Positions 1 to 13,600 of a stretch of 64,000 bases of DNA are shown piece by piece. Each line of letters opens with the position of its first letter. Position 1 is the stretch's first letter. The notes under the pieces are model-generated. The model was not told where the DNA came from. It was given only the letters and a program-made list of their open reading frames with translations, and did no database searches. Both the position numbers and the translations under genes were made by a program. This stretch comes from Tetrahymena thermophila SB210 (Eukaryota > Ciliophora > Oligohymenophorea > Hymenostomatida > Tetrahymenidae): assembly GCF_000189635.1 (NCBI RefSeq), contig NW_002476149.1, positions 124,001-188,000 on the forward strand. Direction: 5' to 3'.

Positions 1-1016
1 CCATTTTTAGTACAAACATTATTCTTATAAAATTTATGTTGTGTTTCGAATTTCATGTTGTACTTGTACTTGCATATTTCACATTCGGCTTTTAGAAAAT
101 CTCTGGGATTATTGCTAGTTTATAAATGAACATATCTCGAAATAATCCATTCTTTTAAGCATTCTTCATGAATCCATTTACAAGTTCCTGTGCATTAGCA
201 AGGGGTGAAGATTTTTCCTTACTTCTCGGAATCACCCTCTTCTAGACATATCTTACATGAAAGCACATTATTTGTCTCTTTTAAAACACTATTTTAGTCA
301 TCTTATTATCTTAGTTGCTCTTTATTATTGTCTTACACATTTATTTAACTTTTATTTTTAATCCCCGAATTAAGCTTGTTTTGTTCATCTTATTCAATTT
401 TTAATTTTAGTTTCTCAATATTTTCTGGATTTTTTACCTCCAATATAAGCATTTTGTTATCTTGGGCAGAATAAACCTGCAAATCCTTACTTTTTTTTGA
501 ATGAAACGATTACATCGAACAATTCATTTATTCTACAATCTACTATTAACTTTATCTAACTTGTATAATTTAAGAACCATACAGTACTCTAGCTTTATTT
601 GGAGAAGCATCTTAATTATTATAGTTTTAGTTGGTTTAATATTCTTTCTTACTATATACAGAGTTGCATATACTGCTTAGCTCATTAGCAGCTTCTTCTT
701 TAATGTGCAAATTATCTTGTTGTATTTTTTTTTCTTTACTAGCATTAAGGTTTCTATCTTGACTTGAATGTTTATTCTTCGTGCTTTGAACTTAAATTTT
801 ATTACTTTAACTATTTGATAATAGTGATGACTATTGATATGCTTGATCTCCTGGCAAGTTAAACCTATTTTTACGCTCTAACCTATTACTTTAAGAAGAA
901 TTAATACTTCTTGTAGCTGTTTGATTGTTTGAGGTATTAATATTAATCACATTTGTATTTAATTAAGTCTCATTTGCTATTTCATTTGGAATCATTTAGC
1001 TTGCCTCTTTATTCAT
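1..1016 (-). CDS. RING-CH (MARCH-type) E3 ubiquitin ligase, C-terminus cut by window edge
   Basis: Read on the minus strand with TAA/TAG as Gln, one frame is open from an ATG at 1016 to the window edge (338 codons seen). The first ~250 residues are Asn/Gln/Ser-rich and low complexity. Residues 254-315 form a C4HC3 RING-CH domain: C254-x2-C257, C273-x-C275, H283-x2-C286, then C312-x2-C315, with a Trp four residues after C286. Known family role: these domains recruit E2 enzymes, and most MARCH proteins are membrane-anchored by helices after the RING, which here would lie outside the window. An alternative start is the ATG at 995. The domain call is firm; substrate and location are unknown. Confidence 0.85.
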
Positions 1017-2246
1017 AAGACAACTATTAATTAATGTTAAATAAAAAAAGTATAAATAATAAAAATAAGTATTTTGTAATTATGATGAAGAGTTTCTATT
1101 AGCCACACAAACAATCTTTTAAGTTGATTTTACGCAAGTATTATAATTATCTAAATGTGAATGGTTTTATTTTTTTCCAACTAAATCTTTTAAAACGATA
1201 GATATAATTCATCGATATAAAAATGTAAGCTATATTTATAAATTATATTACATAAAATTAAACAAATATAATATATCAATCAACATATTATATTTAATTT
1301 AAATCTTTTTATATATCGATACAAAAGATTTATTTTAATTTTTTTTGAATTTCATATTATCATTTTTATTTATCAGAAGCTATCAAAATATAAAAAGAGA
1401 TATCCCAACCTTTGCAAATTTGTTTAATATGTATAATTGGATACAATCTAATAAATCAATTAATAATTTTTATTCCCATATAAAATAAAGTTTAAATTTA
1501 TTTTTTAAAATTAAAATTATTTTATATTTATAATTTAATTAATCTAAAGGAAATAATTTAAAAAACTCAAAATATTTTATTTTAATGCATGGAATTTTAA
1601 ATTATAATTTAAATACATTTCAAACCAATCAATGAAAATTTACATTTAAATTAATTAATTCTCGAGCTACGAGTTGAAAATATCAAAAAAGAATATTAAC
1701 TCAAAATATTTATTAATTTATTTAGAATTTAGCTTTTAATTTTTTATTTCATATGAGGCAATCGAAAAGAAAAAAAGAATTCCCAGCCTTTAAAAATTAG
1801 TTTAATGTGCAAATTAGATAAAACATGATAAATGTGAGGAAATTAATTAAAATTTTTTTTTTTTCAAAAATGAAAATCAAATTAGTTCATATTTCCTTTT
1901 TAAAAATTTTGAAATAAATTTTTTCTATTTTAAAATTTAATTAATTTAAATCTAAAATAACTTTTTATTTAATTAATTTAATTTTTATTGGTTGTGATTT
2001 AACCGAAATTATTTTTTAGCTAGCTATTTAAATTATCTATCAGTTTTTTTATAAATTTAGAATTGAGATTGATTTTCAAATTGATTAATGAAAAATGAAA
2101 TTGATATAAAAATATTTAGTTTTAGCTGGTTAAATTTCATTATAAATGGATACAAAATTTGTTACAAATAATAAATTTTAAAAATATTTAAAATAGTAAT
2201 TAGGTAAAGTTCAAATATTTGATATTTTATTTAAAGTATTTATTGA
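1017..2246. other. AT-rich spacer with a diverged repeated segment
   Basis: No gene seen. Two stretches near 1380-1455 and 1752-1835 resemble each other imperfectly (a shared core of the type TCCCAxCCTTTxxAAAxTxxGTTTAAT). Otherwise this is AT-rich filler upstream of the RING-CH gene and downstream of the MFS gene. Confidence 0.5.
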
Positions 2247-3839
2247 TCATATTTTGGAGTATTCTTTGCTACTATTAGTTGCATTAGATGAAGCATTACT
2301 GCTACATCTTTCATGTTGAAAAGTATCAAACAAAGGATTGGAACTTATATCTGCAATTCTTTATTTGACTTAGAAGTATTCAAAATGTTTCTTTTTAAAC
2401 TCGAATTATTTGAATAATTTTTTGAAAAGATAAACAAAAATTATTCCAACTATTCCAAGTATAGCTATGTAGGCAGAGGTCATCTAGAAATTAAGGCATT
2501 CAACAAGAGCTTGTCCTGCAATAGGACCGATAAATTCTCCACTTTACATTGAAATTACATAAAGTGTGCTGGCCATGTTACCAATTGTTTGGTCATCGTC
2601 TACTTTATTCATGTATATAGATGAAATGGTAAAATAGAATTCCTTAATTGCTGGAATATACACGACAGATTAGCAGCACGCAATGACGTATCTAAAGAAT
2701 ATAGTAATGGCAAGATTTTTAGGAAAATGGAAGAATTATGCGGGCCCAATAAAGAAATAGCTCAAAAACCCAATAAAGAAGCCTGAGAGCATAATTTTAT
2801 AATTGCTAGGTCTTGAATGAGTGAAGAATGAGACAATTAGGGCTGATAAACTAGAACATGTATAAGAACCCACAAATATGTAATTAATTATATCCTAGTC
2901 AAGATCAAATTCAGTTTCAAGGAATGGTGCATATGCTGAGTCTAAGAACAAAAAACCACTGGCTGTCAAAAATATCATTATGAATATCAAAAAGACTTAA
3001 AAGTGGGATATAGAGTATATGTATGAAACCTTTTCAAACATGCTACTCAAGTTACCTCTTGAAAGACTACTACTGTAGTTTGAGATGTTACTATTGTCAT
3101 CATTAGAATTTCTATTTACCTTTTCCTCTTCTCTTTCAGAGCAAATGCTATTTTAACCTTAGCTTTCATAAGTGGATCTATATTTGAGAGCTTATTATGT
3201 AAGTAAAATACTGTCATTAATAAATTCAGTTATCTCTGATTATTTAGGAAATAAAATCAAAAGCAAGGGAAGAGTGGCAGATTAGATACCAGCCAACACA
3301 AAGAATGGAGTTTAGAAGTCTCCTATGTTGTACAAAAGAGTTCCAAGAAGAGGTCCCAACATGAATCCAATATTTTGCATTCCTTCAATAATGCTTAGTT
3401 TTCTGTCAATTTTGTGTTTAAAGAGCAAAGGAATGAATGAGAGAGAAGGATTGTCATACATACTCATACCTATTCCCATTAGAAAACGGCAAAAAATTGA
3501 GCTGGAAATAATAAATTCCTTATTTTCTATGTAAAAAGCGGAAGCGAATCCTACCATTCCAAGTACATAGAAAACAATTCCGCAAATCATAAAGACTTTA
3601 CGGTTCATGTTCATCCATTTACGAATAAATAGGGTGCAAACTATGGCACCTAGAGGGAAGCCACTAAATATGAGTCCGATCATCGTTTCTGAGATATCAT
3701 ATTCCTTAGCCTATACAGGGAAGAAAGGCCCAAGGATACTTAGATTCATGCATTGAGTTGTGATTCCATAGAGTATAACATAAAAAATGAACTTTTTGTT
3801 CTTTTCAAAGCTCTTTTAAGGTAGGAGTGGTTATTCCAT
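2247..3839 (-). CDS. Major facilitator superfamily (MFS) transporter
   Basis: Single-exon gene, 530 residues, starting MEQPLLP and ending in TGA at 2247-2249. It opens with a short Lys/Glu-rich cytosolic tail, then about six hydrophobic helices. Next comes an acidic, Ser/Asn-rich hydrophilic loop (roughly residues 190-265), then a second block of about six helices, which is the usual 12-helix MFS layout. The loop between helices 2 and 3 carries a basic stretch (R-K-W near residue 73), and the helix 5 region is Gly/Pro-rich (MLGPLLGTLLY) as in vesicular and multidrug antiporters of this superfamily. Substrate cannot be told. Start chosen because it is the first ATG before the first helix. Confidence 0.85.
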
Positions 3840-6800
3840 TTCCCCTTAACATTAATGTATGTTTTGAATTATCTTTTTTGGTTTTTTTATTTTTGATTTA
3901 TGCTTTAAGCACTACTTTTATTAAAAATTATTATATTGAACTACTTTTGTTAAATTTCTTTTTTATAATGTTTCTAATTAAAAATATGAGCAATAAATGA
4001 TTGTGGATAACTTTTGAAAAATATCATAAATCGATATTAAATAATCAATTAGCCAAAATAAGTAAGTTGCGACCCCTTTCTAAAAAGTACTTACAAACAA
4101 AAATAACTAAAGGGCAGACTTTTAAATACAGGAAAATTTTATAATTTACCAAAAGTATAACAACGAAACTAGCTGCTTTACTTGTTATCAATTGATAATT
4201 TAAATAAATAAAGGTACTTGATAAATTATTCCAAATTGATTTTTTTTTTTCTTCTCCCATATTCATTAAAGAAAATTCAAGTCATTTTAAAGAAAAATAG
4301 AAAATTCGATAAATTTTTCATTATATTCTTATCTTTTATTAGAAGGAGAATTCTAACTAAAAATCACATTGGGAATACCTTTTGTAATAATGGATATAGT
4401 TTTTGAAATCTCCTAAGAAATAAATAAAGAAATTTGTTGAAACGCCTATCAAAAAGCTACATTTTTTAAAAGGCTCGTCATTTTATTTTACTTTTTCGTC
4501 ATTAAAGGGATTATAAAAAATGCAGTTTAAAAGCAAACAGAAAATGGTTATAATAAATAGAGTGGAGAAAACTACCCCAAAAATAAAAATAAATTGTTAT
4601 TTTCAAGGAGAAGAAAAATAAACCACTTATTTTCATTAAAAACTAAAGTAATTGATATGTTTACACCAGTAAACACAAACAATTTAGGTATAAATTTTAT
4701 TTTTGTTTATTGATTTAATATGTGTAATAATTATTAAGAAAGATACTAATATTCCATTTTATAAAAGAAATGTCCTTAACCTCAATTGTTTATTTTACAA
4801 ATACAAAATTTGTTAACAACTTTAGTCTGATTATTTTTGATATATGTTTTGCTTGTAAATAAAATCAAATAGATAAATTATTGCCTCAATAAATAATATT
4901 AAAAGTAAAAAAAAGGTGTTCAACTCTATTCAATCCATATGTAATTGTCAAATTAAAAAATTAATATTTTATATAAATTAATGCGTATTATGTAATTTCA
5001 TTCTTTTAAAAATTTTTTTCTAAACTGACTGTACCTCATTTCATACAAATTAATAATAAATCTATTTACTCCAATTTTTCAATACATTTCTAAAATCAAT
5101 CACATTCCCATAAATAATAATACATTCATTCATTCATTCATTCATTCATTCATTCATTCATTTAATCTTTACTTCTTAAATGTAATCACTTAGTTTCTTT
5201 TATAAAAAATTAATGACATTTTTTATTTGATTTTATATCGAAAATAAATAAGCTAAAAGCAAGAAAAAAGTAGTTCTCAACATAAACGTTCAAACTTTTC
5301 TAAAATGATTTATCATTTGATTATTTTTTGATATTCCTAGATTAAATTACTCTTTACCTAAAAAGAAAGTATCTGAAGGAAATTAAACATTCTAATAAAA
5401 ATTTAATAGGTAATATGTATCAAAAATTTATTTTAATTCTTTAATAATGTTTTATAAAGGATTATTTTATTTAGAAAATAAAATAATATATTCAAAACAT
5501 AAAAAAAAGCACCATTTTAAAAACTATCTATTCATAGAACTCTTTACTGCGAATATTTTTTCATTACACTTCAAAGTGATAAATTAAAAAAAAGTTAAGC
5601 ACAAATATTCTATTGGTGGTTTTGAAAGTTATGCTATCCGGTATTTTCAATTTTTTTTTCAATTTTATTTTTACTGTGAATTTACATGTAGGTATTAGTT
5701 AGAAAAAAAACTGTAAAATAAGAAATAAGTAAAAATTTAATAATATAAGCAATTTTTATATTTATTAGAAAAAAGTTAAGCCAAATCTTTACATAGAAAG
5801 ATATTTTTTTTGCCCCCTTTTTTCATACTATTAAGGTACTGTCATTTAAGGCTATAAAAAAATTTGTAAAATTAGAGTTATTCAAGTTAATTATTAAGAT
5901 TGATATAGCATTCTGATCTTGTTTACAAATGACTAATAAATAAGAAAGTAGAAAATATTTGATATCAAAATTAGTTTAAAATGTTACAGTAAATATTAGA
6001 AGTAAATTATTGAATACCTTCTAAAATATTATAATTAAATGGTGAATATTTTTAATTTGATTACACATTTTAAAATTGTCTGTAATAATTTCTTAATATC
6101 TTTTATAACTATCAAAAATATGAAATTTTATCAAAAACATAATCAAAAATATTATTCGTAAGAGTTAGAACTCAGTAAAGAGGTGAATATGTAAGTTAAA
6201 ACTTATTTAATCTTTTTATTGCCAATTATTTAAAAGTTTTTGTTTTAAAAAATAGTGATTTTGGAAAATTTTAATCAAAGTATAATTGTTAATTTTAGTA
6301 AATAAAAGTCAAAATATATTAACATGCATATTATCGCAAGTTCTGCCAATATTTGTATTTGTTTTTTATTTTTTTACTTTTAAGAAGCTTAAAATATATG
6401 CAAATAGAATAAATAAAGAAAATTCTAGTGCTAAAATTAGCAATAAAAAAAAATATATTTTTTTTTTATTAATTATATTTGCTATTAATAGTTAAATTAC
6501 AGCAAATAAATTATTTTAATTAGAAATTTTCTATTTTGCTTTTGCTTTAGTTATTTTTATCTTTTTGAATGTTTAAATAATAATTTGTGATTGTAATGAA
6601 AGTTTTAATTTACAACGCAACTCATAATAATAAATCTTTCAGACGATCAATTGATTGTAACTTTATTAATAATCAAAAAGAGTCGAATTTATTTTTTAAT
6701 AAAAAAGTAAGGAAATTATGAGAGTAAATTTTAAGCTAATTAAAACTTGGAAAGACAAAAATAAATTAAAAATCAGATTTTCTTAATTTAATTTTTATCA

Positions 6801-7208
6801 CAAATCCCAGATAACTTATAGATTTAGCCCTGATCAGTTGGTGAATTAATAATATTAAAAAAATAAGAATTAGGTCGAATATACATCTAGTATGCATTAT
6901 CTGTAATTTTAACTATATTTTTCTCATAGATTATTTTAAAACCTTAATACAAAATACAACTTCTAACTAAAAGACCAACCAATATAAATATAAAAAGATT
7001 TTAATTCTAAAATATTTTCCAATTTTTTATACAAAATTTAAGATTTTTTTTATAAAAAATTGCCAAAATTTTATTTATTATTCATAGTTCCATAACTACA
7101 TTTTTTAATAAAAGACTTTGATTTTCCAAAAAAAAAGAAAAGCTAATTTTTCTTAAAATATTATTTTTGGCTATTTCAAGACTTTACACAAGGAGATTTT
7201 AATTCTTC
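3840..7208. other. Long AT-rich spacer (3.4 kb) without a supported gene
   Basis: Lies between the MFS gene and the 3' end of the MATE gene. It holds a CATT microsatellite near 5123-5163 and several TGA-free stretches. The longest, about 6259-6655 on the plus strand, has no ATG and a composition like translated spacer, so no gene is called. Confidence 0.5.
5123..5163. repeat. (CATT)n microsatellite
   Basis: About ten uninterrupted CATT units in the spacer. Simple tetranucleotide repeat with no coding role seen. Confidence 0.95.
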
Positions 7209-9219
7209 TCAAGAAGAACCTTCTTATTCCTCAATAACTAATTTAATATCTTCATCTTCACTTTCTTATTGTTCTTAGGCTTTTATGTTTTCAGAAATTT
7301 TTTCTATGCATTTTTATATATTGGTTTTTTTGAGAAGTAGTAGTAAGAAAAATACGGCTATATATGCACTTATAGCATAAGCCCACCATGCTCCCGGAGC
7401 TCCTAAATGTGCTACATGAACTAGAATAGCACTAAGCCCACTTCCAGTCATGAAGAAACAAGAAAAGAAAATCACATTAGCCCATTTTTCCTAACCAATA
7501 GTTCTTAAGACACACTAGCATATTCCCTGAAGATTGTCTCCAAACATAAAAAAGTAAATATAAATGTTATTAATTAGTTTAAAGTAATGCTCCATATCAT
7601 CGTTAGTGCAGTATAACTTAACAAATAGAGGTTGAAAGCCTGCTCCTATTCCAATCATAATTATACTTAAAATTACAATGCTTATATATGTTAATTTAAT
7701 AAGATTCTTAGATAATCTAACTTAGCCTGCTCCAACTGAATTACCTAAATAAGTGCCGATAGTCTGATTCAAAGCAATAGGCTGTTTTAAAAATAAAATA
7801 TTTTAGTCTTAAAAAATTTATTTTATAATCAATCTTACAATCATATAGTAAAAAAGCATCAGAGAAACTTACGAAGAATGGGCAGCCATTTAGTCTTCAT
7901 CATTTAAAAAGCCAACTATTACTGTTTGAAGCTCAAAAGAGAACCACTCTATGTAAGAGGATGCTCCAACTGAAATTGAAATCTTTAAGTATTCCCACCA
8001 TCCTGAAAAGGCTTATCTACTAAATCCATTCCAAGTTTTTTAATATTTTTCTAATTTAAATTCAAAGAAATTTTAAAAAAGAAAAAAAAAAAATTCATAA
8101 TTTAAAATAAAAAAATTTATTCTTACTTAGAAGAGTAGAAATTATGAAACTTGAAAGTAGAGTTAGCCCCTCTGTAATAGCCATTGACCAAGCTATTCCA
8201 TTAATTCCAAGATCAGCTCTTATGCATAGCAAATACAACCAAAGTGGATGGAGAATATAAGCTACCACTGCACAGTAAGTGGGTATAAAATACTCTCTTT
8301 GACAATTTAAATATGTTCGAAAGCTTCTTTCTATGCATATTAAAAATATGAATAATAAAGAGAGCCTGCTGTATGTTTGTATCTCTATATTCGTATTAAT
8401 TCCAATTAATTGAAGAACATCTCTTAAGTAGAAGAACAGAGGAGAAACAATTATAAGGTAAAGCTTTAATAATTAATATTAAATGTTTGGTTATTTAAAG
8501 GATTCAGATGAATATATTACTGTAAAGGAATATAATTCAAATTAAGTATATAATCTAAAAATAATTAGTAGAAGTTGTTAATTAATTAGTTTTTTACAAT
8601 TAAATTATAATCTCAAATAAATAAATAAGGATATCAAATAATATTTAATCAAAATGTTTACTGTATTTATGTATAGTCCTCTTTAGAAGATGATGCCAAC
8701 AAGTTCAAATTTTCCTGCTCCGTAAGCTTGAGATCCAAGTGCTTACATACCATAATTCATGGCATAAATAGAAGCAAATCCAAAAGCAGCGAAAAATGTA
8801 CTTGCCAACCCAAAACCAGCCATTAAATCAGAGCTATCTTATAATCTCACAAAATACATATTGCAAATATAAGTGATAAAAAGTCCTGAATTATAAATGA
8901 TATTCTACATAGAAAATACAATTAAATCAAATACTTTTTTAGGACCATTTTTCCATGTCATATCGTCATCAATATTGAAGGAAGTAAACCTTTCTTTCTT
9001 TTGTGGGGTTTACTCAACTTATTATTACTCGTTATTTTTATTGTTTAATATTTTTTCAATATCTTCATCACAGCTACCAACTAAGCTGTTTTCTATACTA
9101 CTAAGGTTGTTGATTGTAACATCTCTTTTTTAAATGTTTTAATTAGATTTAACAGTTTTTTCAGGGCTTTAATTTGGATTCTCAATTAATTTTGAGTTTA
9201 AATCTGATTAGCTATTCAT
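7209..9219 (-). CDS. MATE family multidrug/toxin extrusion transporter
   Basis: Four exons: 9219-8662, 8463-8127, 8050-7839, 7781-7209 (559 residues). Introns are 8464-8661, 8051-8126 and 7782-7838, and all phases agree. A ~110-residue hydrophilic Gln/Asn-rich N-terminus precedes about 12 helices. MATE signatures are visible: a conserved Gln/Gly segment after helix 2 (MQALGSQAYGAGKFE), the TYLNCQ/HP.W region of helices 5-6, and AAHSS followed by IPIALNQTIGTYLGNSVGAG in the second half. Known role: H+- or Na+-coupled export of organic cations and drugs at plasma or vesicle membranes. Intron 1 ends in AAG, not TAG. The C-terminus is an acidic tail ending GSS before TGA. Confidence 0.9.
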
Positions 9220-10621
9220 TTTTATTGTTACTCTAAAATTTCGAATAAGATTTATCTAATCTTTAGCTGAATTTATATAAATTAATATTAACTTTTAAGG
9301 AATATACATTCAATTTATGTATAAAAGAATTAAAAGTATAACAAAATAATTTGAGTATCTTTTGATTTTTACTTGAAAAATCTTAATTTTTTGATTAATG
9401 TTTATTTTTTTACCATGTTTATAAAAATCAAATCCAATTTTTAAATTATTTTAATATAAAAATCAATGAATATTTAGCAAATATTTAAACCAAAATAAAA
9501 TTTGTGTTTTCAAATACAATGATTTTTTGATAAATGTAATTCAAGCAAATTCAAATTATTTAATGAAATTAATTAGGTAATATCTAATTGTTGTATTTAA
9601 AGACATTAAATGAATTTCTGATTTAATTATACTTTTATAAGCTATTAATCTTTTAAAATAATTTTTAATTTTACTTGAAAAGGCAATATATTTTTTAAAA
9701 TTTACTATTAAAATGTTTCAATTAAAAATGTTTAAAAAATTAAAATAAATTTAATTAAAAATATTTCTTTTGCTTTTTAAAAATAAAAAATTACTCAAGT
9801 TTGTTTGTTTGCTATTCTTAATTAATGTTTTTACTAAAATTTTGTAAAAAAAATAATGATATTTCATAAAATATTTTTAATATGATATTAAAATGAATTT
9901 TAACTTATTTTTTTTAAAATAATTTAATAATAACTCATAATTTTCAAATTTTAAAAAATATTAAATAGTATTTTAATAATTAAATATATGATTTTATTAA
10001 TCGAGTAAATTTTAACGAAAAATGAATTTTTAATTTAAATTATAACAAATTTAAATTATTTTTTATTAAGTTAATTTTTTTAAGAATTTAAATTGATTAA
10101 ACAAACATATTATTTTAGTTTTTTTAAAAAAGATATCCCATTTTAAATTTTTTACTCATTCAAAAGATGTTTAGAAAATTAGAATTCAAAATAATTTAAT
10201 AATTAGAATAAAGAGGAGTTGAATAAATCAGATAGATAGATAGACTGATAGAGATTCAATATGATTTTTAAAATTGATTACAGAAAGATTATGTTGTATT
10301 ACTAACTCGTTTAGCTTGATAGATAGATAGATATTAATGATTGATTGAATGAATGAATTGTTATGCAAAGAAGAAGTGTTTTCAAATTTTTTAAATAGTA
10401 TTACTTAATTTAAAAGATCTTTTTAATTAGAATGAAGAATAACAAATTATTAAATTAATTCAAAGTAATATTTGATTTCTATCCATTTACAGATCTTTAA
10501 ATCAGTACATTTAGTTAGAATGTATTGTCATTTAATTTCTTTATAAAAATATTTCTTTATTAATAATTTAAGAATATTAATTTATATATATAATTCAAGC
10601 AATATAAACAATTATTAACTT
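9220..10621. other. Divergent spacer with GATA and TGAT/TGAA microsatellites
   Basis: Between the start of the MATE gene (minus) and the start of the Q/N-rich gene (plus), so it should hold both promoters. It contains GATA-type repeats near 10231-10252 and 10317-10332 and a TGAT/TGAA run near 10337-10360. No gene or recognisable promoter motif seen. Confidence 0.5.
10231..10360. repeat. GATA and TGAT/TGAA tetranucleotide repeats
   Basis: Two short GATA runs and one TGATTGATTGAATGAATGAA-type run within 130 bp, about 260 bp upstream of the Q/N-rich gene start. Confidence 0.85.
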
Positions 10622-13600
10622 ATGAACGAATAGCTTAAGAGATCAGCTTCTTAGGTAAATTAAAGTAGCACTAGAGGTAATTAGACTCTTTTAATAAAGC
10701 CTCCTACAAGCCCGTTTATAGATAACGTTAAAAAGGAGCGCTTATATTCTCCTCCTATATAGCATAGGAGAGCTATTTAGCCATCATCTTCAAGTGCTAT
10801 TTCTTCATCATTCACATCTTTATCGTCACTAAATGTATAAGAATCTATTCATACATTACTTCCTAAGCCTCCTCTTTCTGTGACAAACAGGCAGAGTCCA
10901 AGTTTATTGTAAGCTAATCCGACATTAGTTTCAGCTGACTTTTCAAGAGGCAACATAGTTTAATAAATCCATTAAAAGCTAATTCAATAGAGAAGCTTAC
11001 CTATTTAGGAGAGGGGAGCTAACATAAGTTATAATGGCACAGCTAACCATGAGTAGTAAGGAAATTTAAAGTTAGTAAACAATATCAGAAATTCTTCTCC
11101 TATGCTAGCGAGAAGGAATATAAATTTATCAAATAGCATGAACAATAACAATAGTGGTAATAAATTAAGTAATAGCGCAAGTCATAATAATAGTATTGAT
11201 GTAGTTGTCAACAATCCTCAAGAAAATATGCAGCAAGATATTGTTCTTTCAAATGAAAAAGAATATTTAAAAAGTTAGCTTCGATAGATAAATGAAAAAT
11301 AAATATTTTTGACTACTTCACCTTTACCTGTTTAGCAATCCTCTTAGGGAAATTACGTAGTTAGTCCACCTCAATCTATTAGAATCACTACGAAATCAGA
11401 TGTTTAATAATTTAATTCACCCATATCTCCTTAATATAACGGAATATAATAAACAACTCTCATGACTTCACCAACATAAACTGTGTACTCTCCATTATAA
11501 GTATAGAATTCATAAATAAGTTCTTAGAAATTTATTCCTTCAGCTTATCAGTAAACTGCTACGTTTGTGAAACAAAATATTACAAATAGAACTATTCAAG
11601 AGAATTAAATAAACTAAGGTTCTTAAGTAGTAAAAAAGCAAACTGCAAATCTCTCAGAATCAGCTTTAAAGCTTCTTGATACATACCAAAAATAAAAAGA
11701 TATATTGTTTGAGAATAATTTAAACCAATAACCAGCACAAATAAGCAATAACACTAGTAAATATTAAAATGATGTTATTGGCGGAAACTCAATTTCTTAG
11801 TCAATTAAAAGTATTTCCTAAACCAATTACAGGCCAGCTTTATCTACTCCTAATATTATTTATCCATAATAGTAAACAAAAATATAATATCCTTCTATCC
11901 CTAATCAGTAAAATATTAGTAGACCTGTTACTTCTTTAGTTGAAACCTAGCTTAATATATAGAAACCAGAAAATATGCAGCCGCCTCTTGAAAAATAGAG
12001 AAGCTGCTCATAAAAAAATGGTTTAAATTAACAAACAAATAGTTAAGTTAATGCAATTAATTACTCTTCAATAACTTCTCAATTAGCTCCGGGGAGCTGT
12101 GCCTTAACAAAAATTATTTCAAGGCCTGTGACAACCAAAGAAGAAAAAGATTTAATTGAAGAATACAAACTCAAAAATAATCAAAGGTAAATAGATATTT
12201 CAATTATTAGTTTTAATAATTTATTTATTTTAAATTTAGAAGAAACTCATTTTCCTCCTCTGGTAAATCTAATACTAATTAGCTCCCCACAGTTTAAGAA
12301 GCTGCACTTGAGCAGTCTATGAGATTATCTAGTCTTCTTGTAAATACATCCGTTTTTAATTAAGCAAAAAATAGTGCAAGTTAATCAAGAGAAAATTCAG
12401 TTGAGTCAAATTCCTTTCAATAAAATGATGTATTAGCATAAAATAAATAAACTTTTTAGGATAATACAAGAAAAGTATCTCCTTAATCAAATAGTGAGTC
12501 TTATTAGCATTAATAATCGTCATGGGGTAACAGCTTAAATGGTTTCAGAGAATTTGGAAATCAAAATTAAATTATGGTTTATGAAGATTTCGATGCAGAG
12601 AAGGAAAGCATTGCTTTAAATGAAGATTTAGCAGTATAAACTGATTTTTGTTAAGAATAGTATGAAGTTACCAAAGAAATAATTAAAACATGCAGAGATG
12701 AAGAATAAAGAGAAGTAATCAAATCAGCATAGACTAACTATGTAGAAGAGAGTGATCACAATAATTAATTAAGCAATAATATTGATCAGACAAAATAATT
12801 AGAGTAAGAGATTCCAACAAAAGATGAAATAATTGAAGAGGACATCAATTAATTTAAAAAAGATTATTAAAATTAGAAAAAAGAAAGCAAATACAAAGAT
12901 GCTCAAACTAGTCCAATTAGAACAATCAAAGCCAAATACTCCTCTCAAGAACTGTAAATATTATTTATTATTTTTTAATATTTATTTTTTTAAATAAAAT
13001 CTTTTTTTAAATTTTTGATACTTTAATTAGAAACAGCTTAATAACTGATACAAATCTGTTTGAATCTAAAACTTTAGTTGAATCATAGTTTGTAATCACA
13101 GAAAGTAGTACAGTTTAAAATACTTAGTAAAATATAAGTGATAGCAATAAAAACGGAGTTAAGTTAAATACCCGCCATTCTGATAGAATAGCCCCCAGAA
13201 ACAAAGATTTAAAATAAGAAATAGTGGATGAAGATTACATGAAAATCAGAAAAAAAGAAATATATCAATAAATAAAAGAGAAAAAACTTAACAAAAAAAG
13301 TAATAGCGGAACTACAAAGACTCCTAGAGGTAATAGCAATGCTAGATAGTAGAAGCCCTCAACACCAAACAATAAATAAACTGCTAACTTACAAATTACA
13401 GAAAAAATTATTGCATAAAATTAATCACCATAAACAAAAAGGGAATCAAGAATTTCTTTAGACAGTCTAAATTTGAATATGAATAATAATAATACTTAAC
13501 AAAATTAATTGAAATAAAGCAAAAATTCATTTGATGTCAGTGTTTCAGATTCACAAACACAAAGTATTACTTCAGTTTAATAATTAGCTCTTTAGAAAAG

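Noticed and set aside
3325..3534. Plus-strand ORF within the MFS gene
   Set aside because: Antisense shadow of the conserved transporter helices.
4045..4406. Overlapping small ORFs on both strands
   Set aside because: Low-complexity hydrophobic/Lys-rich translations with no support; typical chance ORFs in this composition.
6259..6655. Plus-strand open frame of ~130 codons in the 3.4 kb spacer, with a possible upstream exon starting at the ATG at 6120
   Set aside because: No ATG in the long frame, two frames are open at once, and the composition is Phe/Leu/Ile/Lys/Asn as expected from translating AT-rich spacer when TGA is the only stop.
8897..9133. Plus-strand ORF within the MATE gene
   Set aside because: Antisense shadow of MATE exon 1.
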